Shown here: one piece after another, positions 1-7,147 of the stretch | Layout: every line of letters begins with the position of its first letter | How positions within the stretch are numbered: the first letter of the stretch is position 1 | Assembly: GCA_964465375.1 (NCBI GenBank) | Contig: CAYXIJ010000031.1 | Span: 1 to 20,169 of the forward strand | Origin: CAJWKT01 sp964465375 | GTDB lineage: Bacteria > Pseudomonadota > Gammaproteobacteria > Steroidobacterales > Rariloculaceae | Reading direction: 5' to 3' | DNA: 20,169 bases | Notes under the pieces: generated by a model | What the model was told of the DNA's origin: nothing | The model's input: the letters and a program-made list of their open reading frames with translations, nothing else | Database searches by the model: none | Program-made: the position numbers and the translations under genes

Positions 1-59
1 GGTTCCGGCACGATTAGAATTTTTTCTACCTTCTCGGTTACCCGGGCTTTACGCTCCAT
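1..59 (-). CDS. Possible 5' end of an unidentified gene leaving the window
   Basis: Reading the minus strand from an ATG at 59, 19 codons run open to the window edge and begin M-E-R-K-A-R-V-T-E-K-V. There is no convincing Shine-Dalgarno sequence ahead of the ATG. Two plus-strand frames are also open across most of this stretch, so the coding strand is not certain. If real, it is divergent from the amidohydrolase at 183, with the shared 120-base gap as promoter region. I do not recognise the product. Confidence 0.3.
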   Translation of the reverse strand, partial: MERKARVTEKVEKILIVPE

Positions 60-182
60 CGCTTTTTTGTCACTATGATTATTAGCCTATTGGCTCAGGC
101 GGCAATTGATCTCGAGCTATGTAAACTACTGATAGATGACACATAAAACTAGAAAAAAAACGGAATATCCGTGGAGGGTTTG

Positions 183-1451
183 ATGTACCAGACAAAAATC
201 AGATCTCACTTTAACAATGGAAGTATGGGTTTACTGACGATTGGTTTGCTCGTGCTATCGGCTTGCAGTCAAACCCCTGAAGAGCCGACAACAGTTGTTG
301 TTTACGACGGGGCCAGGCTTATCGTTGGAAACGGTTCGGTCATCGAAAATGCTACATTCACGGTTGATGATGGTCGGGTGGTTTCAGCTGGCCTATCCGG
401 CGAGGTTTCTATTCCAACCGGAGCCGAGCGTGTGAATTTAGCTGGTATGACGGTCATTCCGGCGATCGTGGATGCACACACGCACATGAGCACAACCCGT
501 GACGCACTTATAGATGACCTGCAGCGTCGGGCTTACTTCGGCATCGGTGCCGCGGTGAGCATGGGGTCTGATGGCCCGGATACACCGTTGGGGCTACGTG
601 AGGAGATAATCCCGGATGCAGCCCGGTTCCGTTCCGCTGGCCAGGGCATCACTAGCCCTGAACCAGGGCGCAGGGTAGTACACTGGGTCACGAGTGAATC
701 CGAAGCCCGGCAAGCAGTGAGGGATGAGGCGGCCCGTCGCGTTGACCTCCTTAAGATCTGGGTGGATGATCGGGACGGGCAGTACGAGCAGCTGAGCCCT
801 GCAATCTATGGAGCAGTTATCGAGGAGGCGCACCAGCATGGCCTGCGGGTTGCAGCTCACATTTTTGACCTTGAGGACGGCAAGGGCCTGCTGCATGCGG
901 GTATTGATATTTTTGCTCACGGTGTGCGTGACCGAGACATCGATGATGAATTCGTCGGGCTCGTGAATGCACGTCCGGACTTGCTGCTGATCCCGAATTT
1001 ACCAGAACGTGGAGTGAGAGCCGACTTAGGCTGGTTGGCGGGAGCGATTCCAGAGGAGGCTTATGAGGCGCTACAGGAGGGTAACACTGATCAACCGGAA
1101 GCCCAGGCCGCTTTTAGTATTCAGGCCCGCAATTTGGAAAGACTCAATGGGGAGGGGATGAGAATCGCATTCGGTACTGACGGCAACATTCCTTGGGAGG
1201 CCCATATCGAGATGGAAGATATGGTTTTAGCCGGAATGACGCCCGGTCAGGTGCTTGTCGCTGCAACCCGTAACTCTGCAGAGGTATTGGGTTTGGCTGA
1301 CATGGGGACTATTGAGGCGGGCAAAAGTGCGGATTTCGTTGTACTTGAGGCAAACCCGCTTGACGATATCACGAACACGCGCAGGATCCGGTCAGTTTAC
1401 CTGCGTGGTCAGGAAGTGAACCGTGGAGAAATCAGGACGCACTGGAATTAA
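183..1451 (+). CDS. Lipoprotein amidohydrolase (metal-dependent, imidazolonepropionase/prolidase-like)
   Basis: This 422-residue protein belongs to the amidohydrolase superfamily, which hydrolyses C-N or related bonds with one or two metal ions in a TIM barrel. The metal ligands are visible: His99-x-His101 in VDAHTH, a candidate carboxylated Lys191 in LLKIWVDD, His226, His246 (FAHG) and Asp333 (FGTDGN). The C-terminal IEAGKSADFVVL returns to the small beta domain, as in the family. Residues 15-28 form a lipoprotein signal ending in LSA-Cys28, so the enzyme is probably anchored in the envelope facing the periplasm. I chose ATG 183 because GGAGGG at 173-178 lies 5 bases ahead of it; a GTG at 171 would put this Shine-Dalgarno inside the gene. 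Substrate is unknown. A cyclic amide or dipeptide-like compound fits the subfamily, but this is inference. Confidence 0.88.
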   Translation: MYQTKIRSHFNNGSMGLLTIGLLVLSACSQTPEEPTTVVVYDGARLIVGNGSVIENATFTVDDGRVVSAGLSGEVSIPTGAERVNLAGMTVIPAIVDAHTHMSTTRDALIDDLQRRAYFGIGAAVSMGSDGPDTPLGLREEIIPDAARFRSAGQGITSPEPGRRVVHWVTSESEARQAVRDEAARRVDLLKIWVDDRDGQYEQLSPAIYGAVIEEAHQHGLRVAAHIFDLEDGKGLLHAGIDIFAHGVRDRDIDDEFVGLVNARPDLLLIPNLPERGVRADLGWLAGAIPEEAYEALQEGNTDQPEAQAAFSIQARNLERLNGEGMRIAFGTDGNIPWEAHIEMEDMVLAGMTPGQVLVAATRNSAEVLGLADMGTIEAGKSADFVVLEANPLDDITNTRRIRSVYLRGQEVNRGEIRTHWN

Positions 1452-1644
1452 AAAAGGACGCTATAGTTTTATGGAGCTAGGGCGCAAAAAACCACGTTCG
1501 GCAGTCCTCGAGACTCGTTACCGTATGTGATGCAAGGCCACCTGTTGTGAGTGTGGTTCGGCATGCTTTAAGGGTGGGACCCTGAAAAAATGGGCATCTC
1601 AATCTGTCTGTAACCGCTTGTTACTGCTATAATATCGTCATTAT
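1452..1644. other. Intergenic region between amidohydrolase and DUF6152 gene
   Basis: This 193-base gap has no open frame worth calling. It holds a small hairpin AGGGT-ggg-ACCCT at 1571-1583, too short and without a T-run to call a plus-strand terminator. A strong extended -10 promoter element near its right end is listed separately. Nothing else was recognised. Confidence 0.5.
1625..1633 (+). promoter_or_regulatory. Extended -10 promoter (TGCTATAAT)
   Basis: TGC followed by a perfect TATAAT (1628-1633) forms an extended -10 element. No good -35 hexamer lies at the usual distance, which extended -10 promoters tolerate. Transcription would start near 1640, only about five bases before the GTG at 1645, so the message for the next gene could be almost leaderless. 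Confidence 0.55.
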
Positions 1645-2691
1645 GTGTTATGGCTCTTTGCCAGGTGGTGGCGGTTGGCTAATTTTGCAAAGGGTAAGTG
1701 CTTAGCGATTTCTTTGTTAGCTCTCGGGTTGGCGCTGCCGGTGTGGGCCCATCATTCTCACTCCAATATTGATCGAGAGGACATCCGAGTCCATTCGGGT
1801 GTCGTGAGTGAGTACAACTGGTCGATGCCGCATGTATTTCTTAGGATCATGGCTCCCAACCAAGACGGCCAAGTTGTTGAATACACCATAGAGTTTTTGC
1901 ACCCGCCCGGGATGGTGGAGCGGGGATGGTCGCCTGAAACTTTTACAGTTGGTGAGAGAATCACTTGGGAAGGGGCGAGTGACAGAAATCCCAAGCGGTA
2001 CTTCACGAGCATGTCGTGGGCCGAGAGAGCGGATGGTACCCGTGTCGATTACGGCTTTGGGGGGGAAAGGAAAGCGGCCGTCTTGCCGTCTAAAGACTTT
2101 ACCGGTTTGTGGAAGCGTTCCAGAAGCTTTGGGTCGACTTATGCTCCACCACCGGGATTGCCGTTGACAGAGGTCGGGCAGGCCTTATTTGATAATTTTG
2201 ATCCAGGGACGAATCCACAGGTTGACTGCATGGAGCCGGGTCCGCCCCGATTCACGATTCTTCCTTACCCCATTCAAATTACCCGACCGGATGAGAAGAC
2301 GGTTGTTCTAACAGGTGAGCTGAGGCATGAGCCTCGCGTGGTGCATCTTGATATGAACCATCCAGTTGGCCCGCCATCGCATCTCGGACATTCCGTAGGA
2401 TGGTTTGAGGGCAAGGAACTTATAGTTGAGACCGCAAATTTCACACAGGATCGATGGGGAACACATGCTGGGATCGATTCTAGCGATCAAAAGCATTTAA
2501 TCGAAAGATATTCCATGAGCGAGGATGGGTTGACATTGAAGGTGCTAATGACTGTTACTGATCCTGTTTATCTGGCCCGACCTATAGAAATCGACTATTC
2601 CATGGATAAGCAGCCCGATAGGCAGCTTGTCACTGCACCTTGTTCCCTCGAGGGGGCAGGCTTGTTCCTCACCGGTTATGAGGGCGAATGA
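1645..2691 (+). CDS. Exported DUF6152-type protein with C-terminal beta-rich domain
   Basis: This 348-residue protein has no known function. Residues 1-35 form a signal peptide (basic start, hydrophobic stretch 20-33, cleavage after V-W-A35), so the mature protein should begin His36-His37 in the periplasm. Residues 36-130 match the DUF6152 pattern: HHS at the new N terminus, a G-x-V-x-x-Y-x-W segment, Pro62-His63 in W-S-M-P-H-V, then a small beta domain with a Gly-Trp motif. Residues 150-340 form a second domain opening with F-T-G-L-W, with Cys195 and Cys333 as a possible disulfide. I know this domain only as an uncharacterised module of marine proteobacteria. The GTG start at 1645 has no good Shine-Dalgarno; TTG at 1675 is an alternative. 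The next gene encodes a shorter paralogue of the first domain. Confidence 0.8.
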   Translation: MLWLFARWWRLANFAKGKCLAISLLALGLALPVWAHHSHSNIDREDIRVHSGVVSEYNWSMPHVFLRIMAPNQDGQVVEYTIEFLHPPGMVERGWSPETFTVGERITWEGASDRNPKRYFTSMSWAERADGTRVDYGFGGERKAAVLPSKDFTGLWKRSRSFGSTYAPPPGLPLTEVGQALFDNFDPGTNPQVDCMEPGPPRFTILPYPIQITRPDEKTVVLTGELRHEPRVVHLDMNHPVGPPSHLGHSVGWFEGKELIVETANFTQDRWGTHAGIDSSDQKHLIERYSMSEDGLTLKVLMTVTDPVYLARPIEIDYSMDKQPDRQLVTAPCSLEGAGLFLTGYEGE

Positions 2692-2740
2692 GTCGAATTG
2701 TCTGACATAGAGTTTTGAGTATAGTTTTAGGGAGGTTTTT

Positions 2741-3292
2741 ATGAGGTTTTTTGTCGCGGTACTTTTATTCCTAATAATGCCTCTTGCTATTCAGGCTCAT
2801 CACAATACGCAGACAGAATTTGGCTGGTTTGACCAGGAAACTAAATACGCCGAGGGAGAAATCAAGCGGATCCGGTGGGGCAATCCTCATGTCATGGTTG
2901 ACGTTGAAATCACTAGCTCGGAGGGTGACTTTGCCGTGGGTGACAGCTGGCGACTAATCAGTCATCCAGTTGCCATCATGACAGCCCACGGTTTTGATGG
3001 CTCAGAATTTGCGGTCGGTGATCATTTAAAATTTCACGGGCACACACACCTTAGGGACCACCCACTTCTCTGGCTTCGGGCCGTTCAGGTCAACGATGGC
3101 CCAATGCGATCATCGATGCGATTTAACGATATGATCGATATTGCGAATGGCGTATTTGAGGCAAAGAATATGTTGCCGGCTGCTAATACGCATGGGTCAC
3201 CCCCTGGCCGTGCGGGCGCCGAGAATGTTGAGAAGCTCAGGGCAATGGGTCTGATTGATGATGATGGCCTGATGATCTGGCCCCCACCCTAA
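2741..3292 (+). CDS. Exported DUF6152 family protein
   Basis: This 183-residue DUF6152-type protein has unknown function. The start is clear: GGAGG at 2731-2735, five bases before ATG 2741. Residues 1-19 are a signal peptide ending I-Q-A19, giving a mature N terminus of His20-His21. The conserved W-G-N-P-H50-V motif follows, then a beta-rich body and a His-rich stretch F-H-G-H-T-H-L-R-D-H near 98-107. The C terminus ends in a short E-x-x-x-K-L-R-x-M-G-L-I helix and W-P-P-P, without the second domain of the gene 49 bases upstream. The pair looks like a duplication within a small operon. Paired N-terminal histidines plus a conserved Pro-His suggest metal binding, which is inference only. Confidence 0.8.
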   Translation: MRFFVAVLLFLIMPLAIQAHHNTQTEFGWFDQETKYAEGEIKRIRWGNPHVMVDVEITSSEGDFAVGDSWRLISHPVAIMTAHGFDGSEFAVGDHLKFHGHTHLRDHPLLWLRAVQVNDGPMRSSMRFNDMIDIANGVFEAKNMLPAANTHGSPPGRAGAENVEKLRAMGLIDDDGLMIWPPP

Positions 3293-3306
3293 AAAAAGGT
3301 TTAGTT

Positions 3307-3332
3307 ACACTAGAGACTTAATCCGCTAGTGT
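3307..3332. repeat. Inverted repeat between convergent genes
   Basis: ACACTAG (3307-3313) and CTAGTGT (3326-3332) form a seven-base perfect inverted repeat with a 12-base loop, between the convergent DUF6152 gene and lpxD. On the minus strand it is followed after nine bases by a T-run (complement of the A-run at 3292-3298). It might help end the cysG-lpxD transcript, but loop and spacing are poor for an intrinsic terminator. Confidence 0.3.
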
Positions 3333-3401
3333 TGGGGTGCCATCGGCGAGTTTTTCTGGCCCACAAAGGTCGTGAGGAGCGGGGCCGGACGACTGATCCC
3401 G

Positions 3402-4406
3402 TTAGCGTTTTTTCTCTGACAACTTTCGAAAAGAAGCAACCTGTTTACGCCAGCGAGAAACCTCCTCTGCTGGAAGACCTCCCGAGTAAGTGCCCGGACC
3501 CTTCAAAGACTTGGTGATCAGACTACGGGCATTAATTTTGATCTCGTCCTCGATATTTAAATGCCCGATGATTCCAACACTACCCCCGATTATGCAGCAC
3601 TTGCCAATTTTCGTACTACCTGCCACGCCCGTTAAAGCAGCAATAACAGTATGTTCGCCAACCTGAACGTTGTGCGCAATCTGGATTTGGTTGTCTAGCT
3701 TGACTCCATTTTTGATAATCGTGTCATCGATAGTTCCACGGTCAATGGTGGTGTTAGCGCCTATCTCCACATCATCGCCGATAACTACATTTCCAATTTG
3801 TGGCACTTTGATCCATTGACCATCATCCGGCGCAAAGCCAAAACCATCTGAGCCCAGCACGGCTCCTGGGTGGATAAGGGCACGTTTTCCAATGACCGTG
3901 TTATCGAGCACGGTTACGTGACCGATCAGACGACTGCCTTTCCCGATTCTCACATTTGTTCCGACCAGACAGCCTGGCCCAATGACAACACCATCTTCCA
4001 GATGACTGCCTTCCCCAACCACCACGTTCGCTCCGATTTGGCAGGATTTTGGGATTTTGGAGCTTTCAGCTACTACAGCGGTGGCATGCACGCCAGGTTG
4101 TGGAGCGTTCTGAGGGCAGAGGAAATCAGCGATGCGCGCATAGGTTACATAAGCATTTTCACTAACGAGGGTGGGTACGGGGCAGCGAGCAGCCTCATCT
4201 GCGCTGATGACTACGGCCCCTGCGCGTGTCCCCGAGAGCTGTTTTCGGTAGAGAGGGTTAGCCAAAAAACTGATGGCATTGGGGGCTCCGTTTTCAAGTG
4301 TCCCAACCGTGTTCACGAGAATATCTGGACTACCATTTAGCAGACAGCCAAATCGGTCTGCTATATCAGCAAGCGTGTATGACTGATGTTGAGAGCGCGT
4401 GTTCAT
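3402..4406 (-). CDS. lpxD: UDP-3-O-(3-hydroxyacyl)glucosamine N-acyltransferase LpxD
   Basis: LpxD transfers an (R)-3-hydroxyacyl chain from acyl carrier protein to UDP-3-O-acylglucosamine, the third step of lipid A synthesis at the inner membrane. The 334 residues match the usual length of about 340. Residues 1-100 form the uridine-binding domain (S-F-L-A-N-P-x-Y near 46-53). From about 105 come left-handed beta-helix hexapeptide repeats, with G-S-D-G-F-G-F-A (185-192) and the catalytic His245 in Q-I-A-H-N-V. G-T-Y-S-G-G-L-P-A near 305-313 precedes the C-terminal helix. The gene lies 23 bases after cysG on the same strand, with no strong Shine-Dalgarno, so it is probably co-transcribed. In enterobacteria lpxD normally sits between skp and fabZ-lpxA; here it stands apart from its lipid A partners. 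It shows the organism is Gram-negative. Confidence 0.94.
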   Translation of the reverse strand: MNTRSQHQSYTLADIADRFGCLLNGSPDILVNTVGTLENGAPNAISFLANPLYRKQLSGTRAGAVVISADEAARCPVPTLVSENAYVTYARIADFLCPQNAPQPGVHATAVVAESSKIPKSCQIGANVVVGEGSHLEDGVVIGPGCLVGTNVRIGKGSRLIGHVTVLDNTVIGKRALIHPGAVLGSDGFGFAPDDGQWIKVPQIGNVVIGDDVEIGANTTIDRGTIDDTIIKNGVKLDNQIQIAHNVQVGEHTVIAALTGVAGSTKIGKCCIIGGSVGIIGHLNIEDEIKINARSLITKSLKGPGTYSGGLPAEEVSRWRKQVASFRKLSEKKR

Positions 4407-4429
4407 GGTTTATATAGCTCATTCCCTGT

Positions 4430-5857
4430 TTAACATACACGAGCTAGCGGTGGTTTTTCCTCGTCTTGAAAAATCACTAGGCGCTCAGATGCAAACCAAG
4501 AGTAACGTTCAGCATACCGGGTTGTTTCTCCGACTAGCAGCAAAGCAGGGGGACTAATCTCAAATTTTTTGGTTGCCTTTGTCAGACTTTTCAGCACTGT
4601 GGAGATTACCCGCTGCTCGGTAGTTGTTCCACGTTCTACAATGACCACAGGAGTATCAGGATTATGTCCATTGTCTATCAACTGTTTTTCAGCAGCCGTA
4701 TATTTTGCTACGCCCATATAAAGTGCTAGGGTTTGACCCGGGTTAAATCCGTTTAGATCGACTATCCCGTCTTGGGTTTGTCCCGTCGTTAAAATGACAG
4801 AATGAGCTATGTCTCTGTGAGTGAGGGGAATTCCCGCATAGGCCGCGCATCCTTCTACAGCTGATACACCAGGGACGATCTGAAAGGGTAGCTCAGCTTT
4901 CGCTAAAGCATCAAGTTCTTCACCCGCGCGACCAAAGACCATAGGATCTCCCCCTTTAAGTCGGCAGACACGTTTTCCCTCTTTTACCAGTTGCACCATA
5001 AGCCGATTAATCTGTTTCTGGGTTATTGAGGGTTGTTCTGGTGTTTTACCGACCGAGATACATTCTGCATCACGGCGTGCGTACGCTAATACTTCCGTGC
5101 TGACAAGTCTGTCATATAGTACAACTTCGGCTTGACTTAATAGTTGTCGGCCACGCAGCGTGATAAGGTCTGGACTACCTGGACCAGCACCTACAATGTA
5201 CGCTTGACCAGCGTGACTGTCAGTTTTCTCTTTCCATTGCTTGAGTGTGGCATCCAGAGCATTGACACAGTCCTGCCCAGCAAAAATTTGTTCCGGTATA
5301 GGACCGGCAATCACGTGTTCCCAAAACCGACGTCTCTGCTCAGTACCTTCAATAGCTTCACGCACTGGACCGCGCCAGCGTCCCGCAAGTTGGCCAAACA
5401 CCCCCAGGCGAGCCGGGAGTGCAGATTCAATTATTCCTTTAACCCAACGGCTTATCACCGGTGATTGCCCGTTACTGCCAACCGCGATCGTGATTGGATC
5501 TCGGTCAACGATAGCCGGCATGATGAAGGAGCACAGCTCTGGATCATCCACAACATTGCAAAGTCGCTTTTCAGCCTCTGCTGCTTTTGCAACTTCCTTG
5601 TTTAACGATTGGTCATTAGTAGCAGCGATTACCAACCAATTTTCAGCCAGATTCGCACGGGAAAAGGGCCCAACTTCGTATTTGATTTTCCCTTCACCAT
5701 GGAGCTCTTTGAGCCTTTTAGTCATATTTTTGCTCAATACAGTAATTTTAGCGCTGGCGAGCAGCAGTTGGGCGACTTTTCTCTCAGCCACGCTACCCCC
5801 TCCCACTATTAGGCAGGATCGGCCTTTTAACTGGGCGAAAACTGGCAGATATTCCAT
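4430..5857 (-). CDS. cysG: Siroheme synthase CysG (trifunctional)
   Basis: CysG converts uroporphyrinogen III to siroheme, the cofactor of sulfite and nitrite reductases, by two SAM-dependent methylations, an NAD-dependent oxidation and iron insertion. The 475 residues cover the full fusion. Residues 1-115 are a Rossmann domain with I-V-G-G-G-S-V-A-E-R-K (17-27) and Asp104-Asp105 in N-V-V-D-D. Residues 116-215 form the dimer region with G-Q-S132-P-V. Residues 219-465 are the methyltransferase, with V-G-A-G-P-G-S-P-D-L (222-231), L-Y-D-R-L (247-251) and R-L-K-G-G-D-P-M-V-F-G-R (299-310). It is divergent from a cysB-like regulator and has a promoter at 5914-5941. It shares its substrate with HemE encoded in the operon to the right. 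Confidence 0.97.
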   Translation of the reverse strand: MEYLPVFAQLKGRSCLIVGGGSVAERKVAQLLLASAKITVLSKNMTKRLKELHGEGKIKYEVGPFSRANLAENWLVIAATNDQSLNKEVAKAAEAEKRLCNVVDDPELCSFIMPAIVDRDPITIAVGSNGQSPVISRWVKGIIESALPARLGVFGQLAGRWRGPVREAIEGTEQRRRFWEHVIAGPIPEQIFAGQDCVNALDATLKQWKEKTDSHAGQAYIVGAGPGSPDLITLRGRQLLSQAEVVLYDRLVSTEVLAYARRDAECISVGKTPEQPSITQKQINRLMVQLVKEGKRVCRLKGGDPMVFGRAGEELDALAKAELPFQIVPGVSAVEGCAAYAGIPLTHRDIAHSVILTTGQTQDGIVDLNGFNPGQTLALYMGVAKYTAAEKQLIDNGHNPDTPVVIVERGTTTEQRVISTVLKSLTKATKKFEISPPALLLVGETTRYAERYSWFASERLVIFQDEEKPPLARVC

Positions 5858-5913
5858 GAAGCTTTACCCCATCCCTGTTAAGGCACGATAACTTGCTCAG
5901 CCACAGGGTCACA

Positions 5914-5941
5914 ATAATATGTTTTTCTTGCCTTATGTCAG
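5914..5941 (-). promoter_or_regulatory. Candidate sigma70 promoter for cysG
   Basis: On the minus strand CTGACA (5941-5936) and TATTAT (5919-5914) are separated by 16 bases. Each hexamer is one mismatch from consensus. The start would fall near 5907, giving a leader of about 50 bases before cysG ATG 5857. A CysB-type operator could overlap, but no reliable consensus can be judged by eye. Confidence 0.55.
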
Positions 5942-5984
5942 AAAGATATTAGTACGCTAAACCTAGTCAGGCAGAGGCTTTTGG

Positions 5985-6013
5985 TTGACAGCCCTTCTAA
6001 CTAATGGTTATAT
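5985..6013 (+). promoter_or_regulatory. Candidate sigma70 promoter for cysB-like gene
   Basis: A perfect TTGACA (5985-5990), a 17-base spacer and TTATAT (6008-6013) are preceded by TGG, giving an extended -10 context. Transcription would begin near 6020, immediately ahead of the terminator-like hairpin at 6024. This is the best promoter match upstream of the regulator gene. Confidence 0.6.
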
Positions 6014-6023
6014 AGGTCCATTG

Positions 6024-6057
6024 GCCGCTAGCCTCTCTTGTCGAGGAGCGGCTTTTT
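6024..6057 (+). terminator. Intrinsic terminator inside the cysB leader (possible attenuator)
   Basis: GCCGCT (6024-6029) pairs with AGCGGC (6047-6052), and CCTC (6032-6035) pairs with GAGG (6043-6046), leaving an AG bulge and a seven-base loop. TTTTT (6053-6057) follows directly. The structure is oriented on the plus strand, but no plus-strand gene ends here: cysG is divergent and the regulator starts at 6107. It is therefore either an attenuator in the regulator's leader or the end of a short non-coding RNA. Confidence 0.75.
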
Positions 6058-6106
6058 CGTAAGACGATGACATAGAAAGTACCTACTCTAACCCTTATTT
6101 CAAGTC

Positions 6107-7138
6107 ATGACTCTAAAACAGCTAAAGTATTTCGTCAGCATCGTGGATAATGGATTAAACATTACGTCCGCGGCGGAGCGGCTCTATACCAGCCAGCCAG
6201 GTATAAGCAAGCAACTTAAGCAATTGGAGGCAGAGTTGGGGGTGCAGCTTTTTACACGGAAAGGTAAGAGCCTTTCTGCAATCACTCCTGCGGGGCAAGA
6301 AGTTGTGGCTCGGGCCCGTAAAATTTTGCGGGAAGTAGAAAATATTTCCAGCCTTGCGAGTGATCTCACAGGAGAGCAAGCAGGCACGCTCTCTATTGCG
6401 ACCACCCATACGCAGGCACGCTATGTTTTACCCGAGGTGATCAAGCAGTTTCGGGAGCGCTATCCTCAGGTTAATTTGGAGCTTCATCAAGGCACGTCGG
6501 AGCAAATTGCTGAGCTGGTAGCTGCTAACCAAGTTGATTTTGCTATAGCAACCGGTTCGCGTGAGATATTTTCAGGTCTAACACTTCTCCCGATTTATCA
6601 CTGGCACCGAATTGTACTGGCACCGAAGGGACACAAACTTACCGGGGAGAAAAAACCGTTGGACCTAGAATCCCTCGCCCAATATCCGCTAGTAACTTAT
6701 GTTTTTAGTCTCACTGGTGAATCTTCTTTTAAAAAAGCTTTTCGAGACAAAGAGCTTGAGCCACGCGTAGTGTTTACCGCAAGAGATGCGGACATTATCA
6801 AAACCTATGTGCGGATGGGTATGGGGGTTGGCATTATTGCTTCTATGGCTTACGAACGAAAAGATGAGGAAGACTTAAAAGCTATTGATGCTAAGGGACT
6901 CTTTCCAGAAGTTACTACTTGGCTTGGTTTTCCTAGGGACAGGGTACTTCGCGCTTACATGGTCGATTTCGTTAACCTATTTGCTCCCCACTACTCTCTG
7001 CACATGATTCGTGATGCTGCTGAACTTGAAACTCAAAAAGAAGTAGATGAGCTTTTAAAGGGCGTTCCATTGCCTGTTCGTGGTGGTTACGAGGACGGGG
7101 CTGATCTTGCTGCAAGTGCAGTTGTTCGGCCGAGTTAG
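6107..7138 (+). CDS. cysB: LysR-family regulator, CysB type
   Basis: CysB activates sulfate uptake and reduction and cysteine synthesis genes in gammaproteobacteria, responding to N- or O-acetylserine. This 343-residue protein matches CysB across its length. The N-terminal winged helix-turn-helix (about 1-65) has T-S-A-A-E-R-L-Y-T-S-Q-P-G-I-S-K-Q. The effector domain opens with T-T-H-T-Q-A-R-Y near 99-106 and contains D-F-A-I-A-T, A-Q-Y-P-L-V-T-Y and D-A-D-I-I-K-T-Y-V-R. The last 20 or so residues, after the usual P-L-P, are an extension rich in Gly and Ala that E. coli CysB lacks. Divergence from cysG fits a sulfur-assimilation role, since siroheme serves sulfite reductase. No clear Shine-Dalgarno precedes ATG 6107. 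An SDR gene follows nine bases after the stop. Confidence 0.92.
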   Translation: MTLKQLKYFVSIVDNGLNITSAAERLYTSQPGISKQLKQLEAELGVQLFTRKGKSLSAITPAGQEVVARARKILREVENISSLASDLTGEQAGTLSIATTHTQARYVLPEVIKQFRERYPQVNLELHQGTSEQIAELVAANQVDFAIATGSREIFSGLTLLPIYHWHRIVLAPKGHKLTGEKKPLDLESLAQYPLVTYVFSLTGESSFKKAFRDKELEPRVVFTARDADIIKTYVRMGMGVGIIASMAYERKDEEDLKAIDAKGLFPEVTTWLGFPRDRVLRAYMVDFVNLFAPHYSLHMIRDAAELETQKEVDELLKGVPLPVRGGYEDGADLAASAVVRPS

Positions 7139-7147
7139 TATTTCAAG

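Noticed and set aside
171..182. GTG 171 as start of the amidohydrolase
   Set aside because: The Shine-Dalgarno GGAGGG lies inside these codons and is correctly spaced for ATG 183.
1571..1583. AGGGT-ggg-ACCCT hairpin as terminator of the amidohydrolase gene
   Set aside because: The stem is only five bases and is followed by GAAAAAA, not a T-run, on the plus strand.
2698..2725. TTGTCT-16-TATAGT promoter for the second DUF6152 gene
   Set aside because: The start would fall on the Shine-Dalgarno at 2731-2735, leaving no usable ribosome site; co-transcription with the preceding gene is more likely.
3870..4340. Plus-strand 156-residue open frame
   Set aside because: It lies wholly antisense to lpxD, whose hexapeptide repeats and catalytic His are clear; its product has no family features.
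5241..5891. Plus-strand 216-residue open frame
   Set aside because: It is antisense to cysG, which has all expected motifs; the translation is low-complexity and unlike any family.
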